A stretch of 64,000 nucleotides of DNA from Dromiciops gliroides (Eukaryota; Chordata; Mammalia; Microbiotheria; Microbiotheriidae): positions 723,087,232 through 723,151,231 of the forward strand of contig NC_057861.1 in assembly GCF_019393635.1 (NCBI RefSeq). Reading direction: 5' to 3'. Positions 33,020-44,775 of this stretch are shown here, piece after piece. Under the pieces are notes generated by a model. The model worked only from the letters and a program-made list of their open reading frames with translations. It was not told where the DNA came from and did not search any database. Every line of letters begins with the position of its first letter. Positions within the stretch are counted from its first letter, which is position 1. A program made the translations under genes and the position numbers.

Positions 33020-33720
33020 GTTTTTAACCCCTTGGTGTCCCGGGGCGCTTGGCCAGGTCAGGGTGACTAGCTGTCCATCCCCACCTCTATGTACCGCCTT
33101 CTTTCTGCAGGGGAAACCGGAGTTCATTTGCGGTAGCGGGGCGCAGGGGGCAGCGAGGAGGCGTACTCTGCGATCTGCACCCCCCTCCATGCCCCAAACC
33201 CTCGCGGCTCCCAGTCCACCAGCTAGGCAGCGCCCGGGGACTCAAGGGTGGTTGGAGGACCGTGAGTGAGACTCCCTTGGAGAAAGCAGCAGCGCTTCCT
33301 CCCTTTAGTGCTCCCTCCCCTCTGCTTCTCCATCCTCCACTCCTTTGCCTGTTTCCCCGCCCCGCTCCTCCCCTCCGGTCCCTCCCCTCCCAGCTCCGAG
33401 AGCCCTGGTGACTAGGAGGGAGCTCTGTGCCGGGCAGCCTCCAACAGCCGCTAGACCAGACCTTGCGCGCTGCTGCGGAGCCGCCGGATCCTCTCTGAAA
33501 GGGGAAGCGCTGGGGAGGGCTGGCAGCGCAGACAGCCGGCAGGGCGGGGCGGGGCGGGGAGGGGAGAGAAGAAAACCGGAGGGTAGAGCCGAGGAGGGGA
33601 GAAGAGGAGTGCGGCACGCACGCTGGACGCCGCTTGGCCTCGGCCGCAGGCTGCTGGTGCAGCTGACACTGCCGCGCTGGTGACTGGCCACTGTCCGCAA
33701 GGAGAAGGTATGTCTGTCTG
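33020..33720 (+). promoter_or_regulatory. CpG-island promoter
   Basis: This is the only CpG-dense block in the window. Overlapping GC boxes (GGCGGGGCGGGGCGGGG at about 33543) and pyrimidine-rich CCCTCCCCTCC tracts (33355-33400) are typical of a TATA-less housekeeping or developmental promoter. Several 70-210-residue frames cross it on both strands. They reflect the scarcity of stops in GC-rich DNA and are not called as genes. Plus-strand orientation follows from the splice donor at 33708. Confidence 0.8.
33560..33707 (+). other. Putative non-coding first exon ending at a strong splice donor
   Basis: The exon end is the consensus donor AAG|GTATGT, with the intron starting at 33708. The region between the GC boxes and the donor has no ATG, so this would be a 5' UTR exon with the start codon in a later exon. 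The transcription start is unknown and the 33560 boundary is only nominal, placed just 3' of the GC boxes. I cannot identify the gene. No matching acceptor with a convincing coding exon was found downstream, so intron 1 probably exceeds 30 kb. Confidence 0.6.
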
Positions 33721-34950
33721 TCTGCTTCCAGGCGCCCAGGGAGAGCTGGTGTTTGGTGGGGTGAGGGTGGGCGTTCAAGGCTCTCAGAGGAGCAAAGGGA
33801 TCAGCAAACTTTGGGAATGGAGATGCCATCTTGCCAGACTCAAAGTTTTGGGTGATGAGGGAAATGCCCCAGGCTGGTGGAGAGCTGTAGGTGGTAAGAG
33901 GTGCTGACCAAAGGCGAGTCTGGACTCGTGGAGATATTTTCCCCACCTAGGAGGGAGGAAATTAGTTAGGGCTGTGAGGAAGTGGCTTGAAACGGAATTA
34001 CCTCCTGCGGCTAGATCATCTCCTCCTGCAGCTGCAGACTAGAGAAAACCGGAATCGACCGTCCTCCCCAACCTGAACTCCTTTGAAGAGCGGATCTAGT
34101 CAGGGAAAGTTTAAGAACAAACTTATAATTCAAGCCGCCCTTGGGGGAATGGGGTGCAGAGAAAGGCACGGGAGAAGAGAGGGTCCCTGGAATGCAGCTG
34201 CTGCGGCTAGCGCAGGTCCTTGACCTGATGTGGTTCTGAGCCCGCCAGGTCTGGGAAGATTGGTTGGGCAGAGCGCGCCGGGAGGAGCCCACCTTTTCAG
34301 GGCTGGGGTTTTCAACTCGAAATCCCCTGCCTGTTCTGCAAGGCTTTTTGGACTGCTGCGCAGCTCTTCGGGATGATTGCCGGAGTTCTTCCGCTCGCCC
34401 GAGGCTGCTTTTCCCCTTCTCCTAACTGCCAGGAAAAGCAAGGAAGAAATCTCAACCAGCAGCCCGATTCCAGGGAAATCCCCAGCAGGGTGCTCCTTTA
34501 CAAGCTGTTCCATGCTCTTGGAGAATGCCACTCCGCATACCGAGCTCCCAGTCCCCTCGCCACCCGCCTCGTATTGTATTTGCTCATTGATTTCCAACAA
34601 GTAGAAGCGCCCAGAGAAATTATTTAATAACAAACAGTGCCTGCTACGGAAAGGACAGCAGACGTGCAGTCCTGAGCCAAGGGGAGAAAGCAGAGCGCAT
34701 AGCCCGGGCTTCTAAAGCAAGAACCTACCAGGCTGTTAACATTCACTGAAGCTGGGGGGTGGCGGGGATAAAGCACAGGGAAGCTGCCGAAATTTAGCAA
34801 GGATGTACAGGAGGGAGGTCAGAAACCCCAGCACATATTGAGAATGCTGGAAATACTGAGGGGGGACGCGGAGGGGAGGGGAGATTAAACGGGAATAATT
34901 TAGGAGGAGACAGACTTCTGCATGCTGGGGATGTATCTACCCCCACAGAG
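33708..34950 (+). other. GC-rich start of putative intron 1
   Basis: The CpG-island shoulder continues to about 34720 with decreasing CpG density. Frames of 75-167 residues occur on both strands without resemblance to known proteins. The segment at 34139-34267 has a relative at 23500-23655. Confidence 0.5.
34139..34267 (+). repeat. CpG-rich relative of the insert at 23500-23655
   Basis: GGTCCCTGGAATGCAGCTGC, CCTTGACCTGATGTGG and GAGCCCGCCAGGTCTGGG match the 23.5-kb segment in order and on the same strand. It lies 0.43 kb inside the putative intron and keeps its CpGs. Confidence 0.7.
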
Positions 34951-35464
34951 ATTCATATCTCTTTGTATGAAGAAGAAACGGATCTGTAAATAGATTAAAC
35001 ACGAATTAATCAGAACCAGTGAATCATGGGTGGCACTTCAGAGATTAGGAGAGGGAGTAATTGTCTTTGAAAGAGCTATTATGTCTCAATAGCGCAGACT
35101 AATTCGTTACTTTTGCCTTGTTTACTAACAGTACCTGACTTGGGCTAGAGTAGTAGCCTGGCAGATTATTTATTGCTGCTCCTTTCTCTTTGCGGGTAAT
35201 GGGACTGTGTAGAAAGTTGTGCCCAACTGTTCTTTTGATCATTCATTTGCCAAACGTTTACAGGTCTTTTCACGTGATCATTTTATTAAAATATGTATAA
35301 ATGTCTATTTAAGTATAGTATGTTCACCTTACATATAACAGAGACCAATGGTTTTGTCATTGGTTCAGTCGTTGACTGGGATCGCCTAATGCCTTTGTAA
35401 GCGGCAGGTGGTTTATGCCCCCAAAGTGTCAATAGCTACATCACAGGAACAAGAGCAATTGTTA

Positions 35465-35640
35465 TCGGCTCATATTGCCTCAGAGAGACAATATAGTGTA
35501 GTGAGTGGTTTAGGACACCGAACTTAGAAACAGTGAAAGCTGGGTCCAGATCCCACTTTAGATACTTAACTAGTTGTGTGACCCTGGACAAGTCTCAGTT
35601 TCATCATCGGGAAAAAGAGCAGACTGGAGCTGACGATTAC
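35465..35640 (+). repeat. MIR core-SINE, sense
   Basis: GACAATATAGTGTAGTGAGT, GTTGTGTGACCCTGGACAAG and CAGTTTCATCATCGGG. Confidence 0.75.
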
Positions 35641-35739
35641 TAAGTTACCTTTAAGTTTACCTATATCTTTGTTCCTCAGTCAGACTATAGGGTACTTCAC
35701 TTGAACATTGCCCTACCTCTTTCATAAGTGGACAAAATG

Positions 35740-35905
35740 ACTTCCTCTTACAATATATGGGTTCTGGGGCCACAAGCAAGTCACTTAACCACTCAGGGCT
35801 CTAGGCTGCTCTCTAAGACCATACATTGTAGAGAAGGTGCCTACCTGAATTGATAGAGACTTTCTTCATTGGGACTTTCATATACTAGTGAAATCACAAG
35901 CTACT
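35740..35905 (+). repeat. Core-SINE variant with a CTCTCTAAGACC block
   Basis: CAAGCAAGTCACTTAACCAC, GCTGCTCTCTAAGACCATAC, TTGTAGAGAAGGTGCCTACC and CTAGTGAAATCACAAG form a block also found at 59573-59800 and 61210-61385. Confidence 0.7.
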
Positions 35906-38089
35906 TCCTATCTCTACACTGAGGCACAGTGCCTAACTTAGGTGCCAATCTGCTGAAGATGGACAGTGGCAGAGATGATGAAGGAGAGATGTAATAGTGG
36001 GTCTAATTTGACCAGAATTCTCACATCTGAAAGATCTTAATGAAAGTGTGGGGAAAACTTTGCACCCATTCCCCCCCCCCCCACCACATTTGAAATATAT
36101 TTCTTCAGGAAAAGTCTAACTTCTACAAGACCTAATCAAAGCAATGACAATGATGAGAATCCTCTTTTTTAAAAGAATTGTAATTGATTATAGCAAAACT
36201 CAGTGGAGGAAAAAAAATAGACAGGAGGTCCAGGGTAATGATTAGCATTTGTTTTCTGTCAAAGCTGTATTGTACATATTCTTGTTTGTTACAATTTACT
36301 AACCATGTTTTCTCAAATAACTAACTGTGCCTTCCACTTTCTGGTGAGCCCACTCTGAACTGTAATGTATCAAATACATTTCTTCACTTTAAGTAGTTCT
36401 GCCTTTCCTGCATTCTGCCTTTTCTGCTTAAATGGCTCATACTTGGAAGTTCTCATTATCTCTTTATCTTTTGTTTTGAAACACTGGAGCTAGAATGGCT
36501 TCTTTCCAAACTCCCACATCCCTATACTTCTATTATGCCATCCCCCAGACTGGAGAATCCAATGATGGATTCAATGTTCTGTGTTTTCTAAAAGCCATTT
36601 ACCATGTTCAATTTGATTCAACAATCGGTTATTAAGCAGCACCTTCAGTGCAAAGCACTGGGCTGCCTTGCTTGGGGGCACTGTTGTTAACATCATTTTA
36701 AATTGTATGAAGTTGAAAGGCTTATTGGATATAATATGATAGATTGCTCCTGCAAGTACTTGGGCTTTGGATCTCTGTTTCAGGCATCAACACTGGTCTC
36801 ATTTCAAGTTCTCTAATGCTGTTTTGGGTTAATTCTGGCTTATATCTCAGAGACAGACTTTTCTAAGAACCTTCTCCCTTTCCAGTTTCTACTTAGTATC
36901 AAATTTCTAATGTCTGCTTAGTACTTTAAGAGGTTTAGTAACCATTTCCAGATCCAGAACTCATATGAAACTTATGTTTGCTCCTTGCTAAAGATGTTTG
37001 AATTAACGAAAATCAAGATGTTTTCCCTTAACCCCCAACTCTGCCCCCCAAAAAGTCCAATATAGAACAGTTGTTTGACAGGTTGAATAGATTTTGAATC
37101 CAGGCAGTGGTATGGTTTTCAGGATTATTATTTCTCTCTCCTATAACTAAAATAATAAAGGAAAGCATTCTCTTGAAAATTTACTCCAAAAGAAATTTAC
37201 TCCCTAGCTAAAACTTTGTATATGCCAGATTCTAGTCCATGGTGATTTCTTCTTCTTCTTTTATGGGTAAGTTATAAACAAGAAATAAAGGTTTGTAATA
37301 GAAGTGCTGACAGTACTTTCTAGTATTCTGAGCAGGCTTGCTACTCTGCATGTAAATATTTGTAGAATCTTTATTATATAGGATGTAATTCTTGCAAAGA
37401 GAGGAACAGATACCTGTTTCATAAAGTCAGATAAAATTATTCAGTGGGCATGTGTATTCCTTACTCAAGAAATATTGGGAAACTAAATAATAGGTTATGG
37501 ATATTTATTGTGATGCCATAGCATACCATTAGCAGTCCTAAAAGTTCAGACTAAATTCACCATGGGTTATAATTTCATCTACGTGGTCATAGCAAGGGGA
37601 AAATATTATGTACTGTCATCTTTGAAAGAATCTTAGCAATAATTACATCATCAATAGAAACAGAATGCCAGGTCTGTCACTAAATAGAGGCTTTGATTGA
37701 ATAGATGACTGCTGGCACTGGTGGTATAATATTTAAATAAAACAGAGCCTGTGAAAGCTGGTAGCTCTTAACTAGTCGCTGAGAATTGGTATTCTGGGGA
37801 AAGTTTAATAGATGCCTCTCCGTGGGAAAAACAGTAGTGTGTATGGGGAGAGGGGCACATGAACATATTTTTATTTTTAATCTCCATTATTGAAATTTTC
37901 TCTATCACTCTTTAAAGTCTAGGCATCAAAGAAATAAATCAAGCCCTGATTCAGAGCATTTTGGGGTTTCTGAAGTATAAATGATCACACTGAAAATTTA
38001 ACAACGGTCTCTTGGCCAGTTACAACTGTCTCTACTATCTTCCTATGCTAAAGTGGTGGTCATATGGAAGCCTGTGTTCCTGAAACTCA

Positions 38090-38275
38090 GGATTGGAGTC
38101 TAAAAGGACTTTATAAGTAAGTTTGATTAAGCCATTCATTTTACAGATGAGGAAACTGAGGCACAAAGAGGTTAAATGATTTGTTCAAGGTCATGGAGAT
38201 AATGAGCTGGGGAGATGAGCTCCCAATCCAGGTCTTAAGATTTTCAAAGTCACCACCCTGTATATTATACTCCTA
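38090..38275 (-). repeat. MIR3-like core-SINE, antisense
   Basis: TTACAGATGAGGAAACTGAG, GATTTGTTCAAGGTCATGG and CAATCCAGGTCTTAAGA. Confidence 0.8.
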
Positions 38276-38279
38276 GTTC

Positions 38280-39430
38280 TAATGCATTTAATGCAGTTCA
38301 TTTGTAGCATCATTACTGAGGCCTTGTGGTCTGATGTGGTGCCAAAGTTTGTATTCGTCCTTAAGACTTAGTTTTCCAGCTGTAGGGAGTTTAGGAAATT
38401 TCTCAGGTCAATTGGCAAAGCAGGAAAGGAAGTGAACATTTGTTTGTGACTTTGATCATCTCTCCCGATGAAGGATGAGGACATTACCATTTGATCCATT
38501 TGATCCGTTTGTAAATTGATTTGGGATGTTGACTGTTGCCATTGTGGAGCTAATGATTTGGTGGGATGGGGGGGGGAATCACAGCTCTACTTTGGTCTAT
38601 AAAAGAGAGTCTTCACACAAGACTGAGTCTTTACCTCCTTTTTTCTCCCTCCTTTCCCTTTTTCTCTACAGAGATCTCAGATTTAAAACAAAAACACCCC
38701 CACAAAACATCAGAGACCATCTATTCTAACTAGTCCAGAAAACAGAATCCCCATCTATTCTCTTCTTTATATCCTTCAAAGAGCATAATCCAACTATTTG
38801 CTGATCTAGCCCATTCTACTTTTAAATCGCATAGTTATTGACAGCTTCTTCTGATAAGAATTTGGGTAGGGGAGTGAGTCTTTCACCAACCCTCCCTAAG
38901 TCCAAATGCCCAGATTGTAATGAAAGAAAGCAAAGGGGAGATAATGAGCTATTAACCTAACTGGAAGGATGTGGTCTTGCCTGGTGATCTCTTTACAAAG
39001 TGTGAACAAGTTTCTCCTGGATTGAATTAGTAGGGGAGCTTGTTCATTGACTTGGCAAAATATTGACTGTGCCCTTGGGTGGCCCTTACAAGACAGTGTG
39101 ATAAAAATAGGGCAAGAATAGTTTGAGAGTCTTCAGTTCAAGGAAGTCCAGGCAGGAATAAGCAGCTAGATAGGAAGTCATATCCCAGTGCAGTGAAAGC
39201 CTTAAAAAGCCAAATACATTTGGGAGAAGACCCCTACTCCATGGGATCTGATAGTGAGGCTCTGGCGTCTGACTGGGCATGAATCATGAGGAAGACACAG
39301 GATTTCAATGAAAGAATCCTGAATGGGTAGTGAAATCAGCTCTTTGGGAATAAAAGGTGTTAATATATATATGAAAGTTCTTTAAAAATATATGAAGGTT
39401 TGTAGAAATTCAAGACAATATTGTTGCTCT
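38280..39430. other. No gene or clear repeat recognised
   Basis: Unassigned sequence, probably intronic if the promoter at 33 kb is correctly oriented. Confidence 0.5.
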
Positions 39431-39434
39431 CTTT

Positions 39435-39565
39435 TACATGTATAATTTATCCATAGATAATGTGAATTCCTTGAAGGCAGCAATGTGTTTCTGTCTGTGC
39501 ATCCCCAGGTGCCTGCCTAGCTCAGTGCTTGGCACATAGTAGTCACTTAAATACCTAACAGATGA
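39435..39565 (+). repeat. L2 LINE 3' end, sense
   Basis: AATTCCTTGAAGGCAGCAAT and CAGTGCTTGGCACATAGTAG are the L2 terminal segment. Confidence 0.75.
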
Positions 39566-39639
39566 TTATCTGACTCTGGAAATTCCTATGTGTTTTGGGG
39601 AAAAATGTCATGTAAGAAAAAAAAAACTATTTATAAATA

Positions 39640-40195
39640 GGTATTTGAAATTTGGCAAGTGGTCTGCGTTTGCTTGTCTCACACAAGGCAAGCAAGCAAG
39701 CCTTGCTGCAGCAGCAAGACATCCAGAGGGAAATACAGGAGGTGGCATTGGCCAGGCAAGTCAAACCATCGATGCCACCTTGAGCACCATCTCCGCTCAG
39801 ACCCAAGAACCTTGGGAATAACCATTCTTCTGGCCCATTGCTCACAGCCATCATCTTGCCAAACAAACCCTGTGGAAGTGTAGCCTCAGAGCTGCTATAA
39901 AAAGTACTCTAGTCACAGATCCCGAGGCCCCAGACAAGAGAATTCTTACCAACAAAGTCCTTGACACTCAAATGGTTCCACATTAGGAGCTGATATAATT
40001 TTATCAGTAGGAAATCACTTTAAAAGAGGCACTAACATCTGTTTTAGCCACTGCACCTTAAGGACCATTAGACTTTTCCAATCTGCCTTGCAGTTGAAAC
40101 CTTCAGATCTGGGACTGGCTTACTTTTCTATTTGTATGCCCAACACCTACCCATGGTGCTTTGCACATAGGAATCACTTAATAAGTGATTGATCG
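39640..40195 (+). repeat. Unclassified retroposon with L2-like tail, copy 2
   Basis: GGCCAGGCAAGTCAA and CTTAAGGACCATTAGACTTT are followed by an L2-like end (CATGGTGCTTTGCACATAGG). The same order is present at 18110-18475. Parts at 39640-39900 are unusually GC-rich for this region and open in several frames but match nothing I know, so a retroposed gene fragment is an alternative. Confidence 0.5.
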
Positions 40196-40204
40196 ATTCA
40201 TTAG

Positions 40205-40735
40205 TTTGGGAAAGTTTCTTTTCAGTTAGGGATCTTTAATGCCACAAGATACCAACTGGTTTATTTATCTTCCCCTTCCCCCCTGAACTGTGATAACCTT
40301 CCCTACCAAGAGGTTGTTGACTTGACCACAGACTTGTTTGCACAGCAGGATACTTAAAGAGCTACTTTCCATTCTAAGATAGAAAAAATCACTTTTTAAA
40401 TTGCTTGAAAAATTTCAGAAGATGGTAATGACACATTTCAGGCAATTAAAATCAACTAGAGCAATTCTAGTGATCTATTCTCAGGTCTGTTACTCATTCA
40501 GATGGGTTCAGTAAATGTAAAGTTGGCAGAAAGCTGCAGTGATTACTGGTAGTTACTAAATCTGATATATTTTCTGAATGTTTGAGAATTCAGTTTAGTG
40601 GAATGTCTGTATGTAAGTTACTCTTGCAGAAGCCTCCACCATCCAGTATCTTTTATGGCCAACTCAGTCCTCGAAATTCTACAAAGATGTGAGGAATGAG
40701 AATATGAGATATGTGGAATGACTGGCATGATTGCA
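40205..40735. other. No gene or clear repeat recognised
   Basis: Unassigned AT-rich sequence. Confidence 0.5.
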
Positions 40736-40739
40736 TGGA

Positions 40740-40990
40740 GATAAGAAAGTAACAATAATTTATTTTGTACCTACTATGTGCCAGGTTATCACTTTACAAA
40801 ATTTATGTCATTTGATCCTTACAATAGCCCTAGAAAGTAGGTGCTATTATTGTCCCAGCTGAAGATAACCAGGCAAGCCAAGACTGAGTGACTTTCCCAG
40901 GGTTACACAGCTAGCAAGTGTCTGAGGCTAGATTTGAATGTGGATATATCGCAGCTCAGACCCCAGAGCTCTATCCACTGTACCACCTAC
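40740..40990 (-). repeat. MIR-family core-SINE, antisense, nearly complete
   Basis: TACCTACTATGTGCCAGGTT, CCTTACAATAGCCCTAGAAA, CCCAGGGTTACACAGCTAGC and CTATCCACTGTACCACCTAC. Confidence 0.88.
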
Positions 40991-41169
40991 TTATGTGACA
41001 GGGATAGAGAATAACTAGCAAACTAAAATGACTAAATGGTGAATATGGAGGGGAAAATAGGACATAAGATAAGTAGGTGGGAGCCCTATTTTGAAGAGCT
41101 TTCAATGCCAGAAAATTTTGTATTTTATTCAAGTTAAGAGGATAAAGATCCTGTTTCTGGGTAGACATA

Positions 41170-41760
41170 GGTATGGAACTGGAAGAAACCTTACCAGCGT
41201 TAGATCATTTAAGAGGTGTCAAACACATGACTTCACGGGACCCATAAAACTCCCAAGTGTGACCTGAACCAGATTAAAATGTTATTGGAGGGGCAGCTAG
41301 GTGGAGCAGTGGATAGAGCACCGGCCCTGGATTCATGAGTACCTGAGTTCAAATCCGGCTTCAGACACTTGACACTTACTAGCTGTGTGATCCTGGGCTA
41401 GTTACTTAACCCCCATTGCCCTGCAAAAAAAAATAATAATAAAATAAAATTAAATTAAAAAATGTTATTGGGAAATATTTAACAAAATAAATAAAAATAC
41501 AGTGAAACATAACTAACATTACATTTTAAACCTAAGTCAACATACAGACCATGGGGATCCATACATATGGTTTGGTGGACCCTGTTTCTATTCAAGTCTG
41601 ACAGCACTAATAACGTGATCTTTTATTTTAGAAGTGAGAAAAATTAGGTCCTCTTTCTTGCCAATATCATGGAGGTGGTAAATTGCAGCAATTGTATTTG
41701 AATTTTAGTCTTTTGACTTCAAATCCAGCATTCTTTCTTTTACACCATGTTGCTTCCCCT
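41170..41760 (-). repeat. MIR3-like core-SINE, antisense, with intervening sequence and a young SINE
   Basis: GGAACTGGAAGAAACCTTAC at the left and ATCATGGAGGTGGTAAATTG ... TTCAAATCCAGCATTC at the right fit one antisense element. The SINE at 41289-41458 and other unmatched DNA lie between. Confidence 0.55.
41289..41458 (+). repeat. Young marsupial SINE (ATTCA / CCCCCATTGCC subfamily)
   Basis: Complete copy with the 13-bp target-site duplication AAAATGTTATTGG (41276-41288 and 41459-41471). It carries GGATTCATGAG, CTTGACACTTACTAGC and CCCCCATTGCCCTGC. The tail is an AATAAT/AAAT-rich expansion. Confidence 0.97.
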
Positions 41761-41862
41761 AGAACTAAGGATGATCAATTTGCCAGATGTATTGAAGATG
41801 GAACAGGGAAGGGCAAACAAGTAGCCAACTTTCTAGGTTTTGAAGATAGCTGATTTGTCAAT

Positions 41863-42001
41863 GTTTTGGGGGGGTGAGGCAATTGGGGTTAGGTGACTTG
41901 CCCAGGGTCACACAACTAGAAGTGTCAAGGGTCTGAGGCTGGATTCAGGTCCTCCTGAATCCAGGGCTGGTACTCTAGCCATTGTGCCACCTAGCTGCCC
42001 C
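41863..42001 (-). repeat. Marsupial SINE, antisense
   Basis: Flanked by TGATTTGTCAAT (41851-41862 and 42002-42013). Runs GAGGCAATTGGGGTTAGGTG to CACCTAGCTGCCCC. Confidence 0.95.
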
Positions 42002-42164
42002 TGATTTGTCAATACTTACAAAATCATTTGAGTCATATTGATCTCAGGTTGGTGAATCTTTATGAGCTCTCTTCCTACTATTATAGTTCATGAACTACCA
42101 CCACCCTGTTCCAGAAACCACTACAATCACTGGAGCAGAGACAGACTGCTAAATTCAGGTAGTG

Positions 42165-42235
42165 AGTTTTTTTTGTATTCCCAGCCCTTCGTCCAGTTCA
42201 GAGTAGGCACTTGATAAATGTTTATTGATTGATAG
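42165..42235 (+). repeat. L2 LINE 3' terminus
   Basis: GTATTCCCAGCCCTTCGTCC and GAGTAGGCACTTGATAAATG. Confidence 0.7.
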
Positions 42236-42239
42236 TGTC

Positions 42240-43720
42240 AATAGGCAATCACAATTTCACTAAACTGACATGAAAACTAGGATTATTACAAGAGAAATGA
42301 ACATTCACATGGAGCCCAGAGTTCACAATCCCTGCATTTTTATAATAGAAGGACAAAGGAAGGAGGAGAAAATGCAAATTTCTACCTAAAGGGGCATGGC
42401 ATGGGAGGGGAAAAGATGCAGTAAAGGCGAGAAAAGGACAAAACCTAGGCCATGGCGAAAACCACATTCTTTTCCCTTAGGAACTGCTAAATTTTGGAAA
42501 TATGATGGTCTTCTTATCTACAAGGGTCTCAGCAGTGCAAGCCTAGTGTAGACTGTCTGGTGCCTGTCTTGACTCCCAAGGACACACAGTGAGTCCAGTT
42601 TGGGATGCAAACAACAGAGGATGCATTCTTGACATATTAGGGCCTCCTGTATGCTTTGGGTCCATTGTGGCTAGAAAGAATGGCAGCTCAAAAAGACAAG
42701 TGCAGGAGACCTCTTAACAGTCCTTAACAATAGTAATCTCATCACAGTCTTGATTTCTTTCTTTTGAGGATCTCCATATTGGTGATAAGCATGTCCAATT
42801 CCATCCCCATATTCACTCCTTTCCCCCCACTCACTCTGGCTATCCTATGGAAGCAGCAACAACCAAACCATTGAGGAGTAGGTCATTTTGGAAGCAGAAA
42901 CAAAATGTTTTTGTAATCCTTCCTTCTATATTACTTAGTGAGACATCTTCCATTCTGATCTCTTCTGATAGTCCATTCATTCTTCAAAAGCCCATGGGCT
43001 CCTTTTACAGTCTATGAGCTATCACACATGGTCCTTGAGCCCTCAGATTACCACACTGTATTATTGTCAGGTACCTATATTAGCCCATGAAATGGCCAGT
43101 CAGTGCATGGGTTCAAATAAGAAGGTCCTAAGAGTGATCGAATGAAAGACTTACAAAGCTAGAAATGTTTATTTAAGAGTACTAAGGAATAGCTGGAAAT
43201 CAGAGTGTACCCTGCCAATTACCCTATCCAAGTCCAAGAGATTCCCACTAGCTTTGAATGGGTAGCTCTATTCAGCCCAGCTTTTCCAGGGCCTCAGATT
43301 TCTGTACTCTGAGGTACTCTCAAGGTTGCATCAATCTAAAGTAAATAGTAACACGCAGAATACAGTTTCAGGGATGAGGGAGACCATTGGTTGTTATATG
43401 TCAAAGAAGGCTAGTTGGAAAAATACTGGCAAGGACCACATGATATCTCCCAGAGGGATGGAGGCGGTTGAGAGAAAAACTTGTACAAGCCATCTGGGAT
43501 ATAGAGGAGGGGATAAAACAAAACCTTGTGACATTAGGAAGGTGATATTTCTGGGAGGGGTCTGTAGGAACTGAGAAATAAGGGTAATTTTGTCTTCCAG
43601 TATTTGGCTTATGGACTCATATGTTTCTGTATCAGAACATGGTCTGCTAATCTTCTTCTGGATCAATCAGACAGTCCATAAGCTTATGTTAACCATATAT
43701 TATATGCCAGGCTCTCAGAG
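42240..43720. other. No gene or clear repeat recognised
   Basis: About 1.5 kb of unassigned DNA. Overlapping frames of 82-90 residues on both strands near 43326-43666 lack any family resemblance. Confidence 0.5.
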
Positions 43721-43724
43721 TACA

Positions 43725-43985
43725 AGTAGGGCAGTTAAGTGGTACAGTGAATAGAACACTGGGCCTAGAGTCAAAAAGTTGAGTTCAAATCCAACCTCAG
43801 ACACTCGCTAGCTATGTGATCCTGGGCAAGTCACTTAACCCAGTTTGCCTCCGTTTCCCATCTGTAAAATAAGCTGGCGAAGGAAATTAGAAACCATTCC
43901 AAAATCTTTGCCAAGAAAACTCCAGAGTGGGTCACAAAGAGTTGGATGGGATGGAAACGACTGTACAGCAACCTACTAAACATGA
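43725..43985 (+). repeat. tRNA-head SINE with RTE/BovB-like tail
   Basis: GGGCAGTTAAGTGGTACAGT, CTAGCTATGTGATCCTGGGC, GGCGAAGGAAATTAGAAACC and CACAAAGAGTTGGATGGG. Confidence 0.88.
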
Positions 43986-43989
43986 ATAG

Positions 43990-44525
43990 GAGAGGAAATG
44001 GGACCCCAGTTCTCATAACTTCTCTATAGGTAGGTTATCCTGGAAACTGAACTAGTACTTACTGAGGGCCACTATACGTATTCTAGCCCTTGACCTTCTT
44101 TGTACAGTTGGCCAAAATAATATGTATTGGCCTCAGAAACAAGAAAAATCAATTAGAGACCTCATTAAGCAGTATATTTGCTTTCACTACCATGTTGGCA
44201 GGTCGACAAAAGGTAATGGCATTCAATTTAAGCTTTTTTTAATTTAAATATTTTAGATGAGTCCAGAGACTAAGTACATTTTTAATTCTTCATTTGACCT
44301 GTGATCATATTAGCCTCACAGTTCCCATCCCTCATGCAGATCAGGACTCAATAATACTTTATTATACTGTGTGATTCTTACCTAGTCTTTCTCCAAATCC
44401 TGGATAGATGAATTACCAAACATGTCGGAGGCCTCTCATCGTTTTGAGTACAAACATAGGCTATTATTGCTCACTTAAGCAGAGGTTAACTGTTACTCCT
44501 CACTTGTGCTATTTGACTTTTTAGC
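43990..44525. other. No gene or clear repeat recognised
   Basis: Unassigned AT-rich sequence. Confidence 0.5.
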
Positions 44526-44526
44526 T

Positions 44527-44775
44527 ACCTGTTGCTGTGGCTAGTGTTGGGATTGGAGTCAGGAAGTACTGAATTCAAATTTAGCCTCAGACATTAATTG
44601 GCTATGTGACCCTGGGCCAGTTAATTAATTTTGCTCAGCCTCAGTTTCCTTATCTGAGGAATGGGATAATAATTTCACCTAACCACTAGGATTGCTGTGA
44701 GGATAATATGAGGTAATATTTGTAAATCCCTTTGGAAACCTAAAGTGCTATATAAATGCTTAATATCATCATCAT
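44527..44775 (+). repeat. MIR core-SINE, sense, nearly complete
   Basis: GATTGGAGTCAGGAAGTACT, GGCTATGTGACCCTGGGCCA, CCTCAGTTTCCTTATCTGAG and CTAAAGTGCTATATAAATGC. Confidence 0.88.

Larger units (their letters stand above)
34950..38085. other. Mostly unique sequence with two old SINEs
   Basis: Over 3.1 kb only old core-SINE remnants occur (35465-35640 and 35740-35905). No young SINE, L1 or microsatellite longer than a short poly(C) (about 36069-36083) is present. No supported reading frame was found. Confidence 0.5.

Noticed and set aside
32850-33269. 139-residue plus frame ending in the island
   Set aside because: It runs through a poly(G) tract and lies upstream of the likely transcription start. 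No family resemblance and no conserved start context.
33087-33946. Long minus-strand open frames (176 and 213 residues) across the CpG island
   Set aside because: GC-rich DNA has few stops. The frames overlap each other and plus-strand frames, are rich in Pro/Ser/Ala/Arg without domains, and cross the putative donor.
39588-39883. Overlapping plus frames in a locally GC-richer segment
   Set aside because: I suspected a retroposed gene fragment, but no frame shows a recognisable domain, and the segment adjoins text shared with an L2-tailed repeat.
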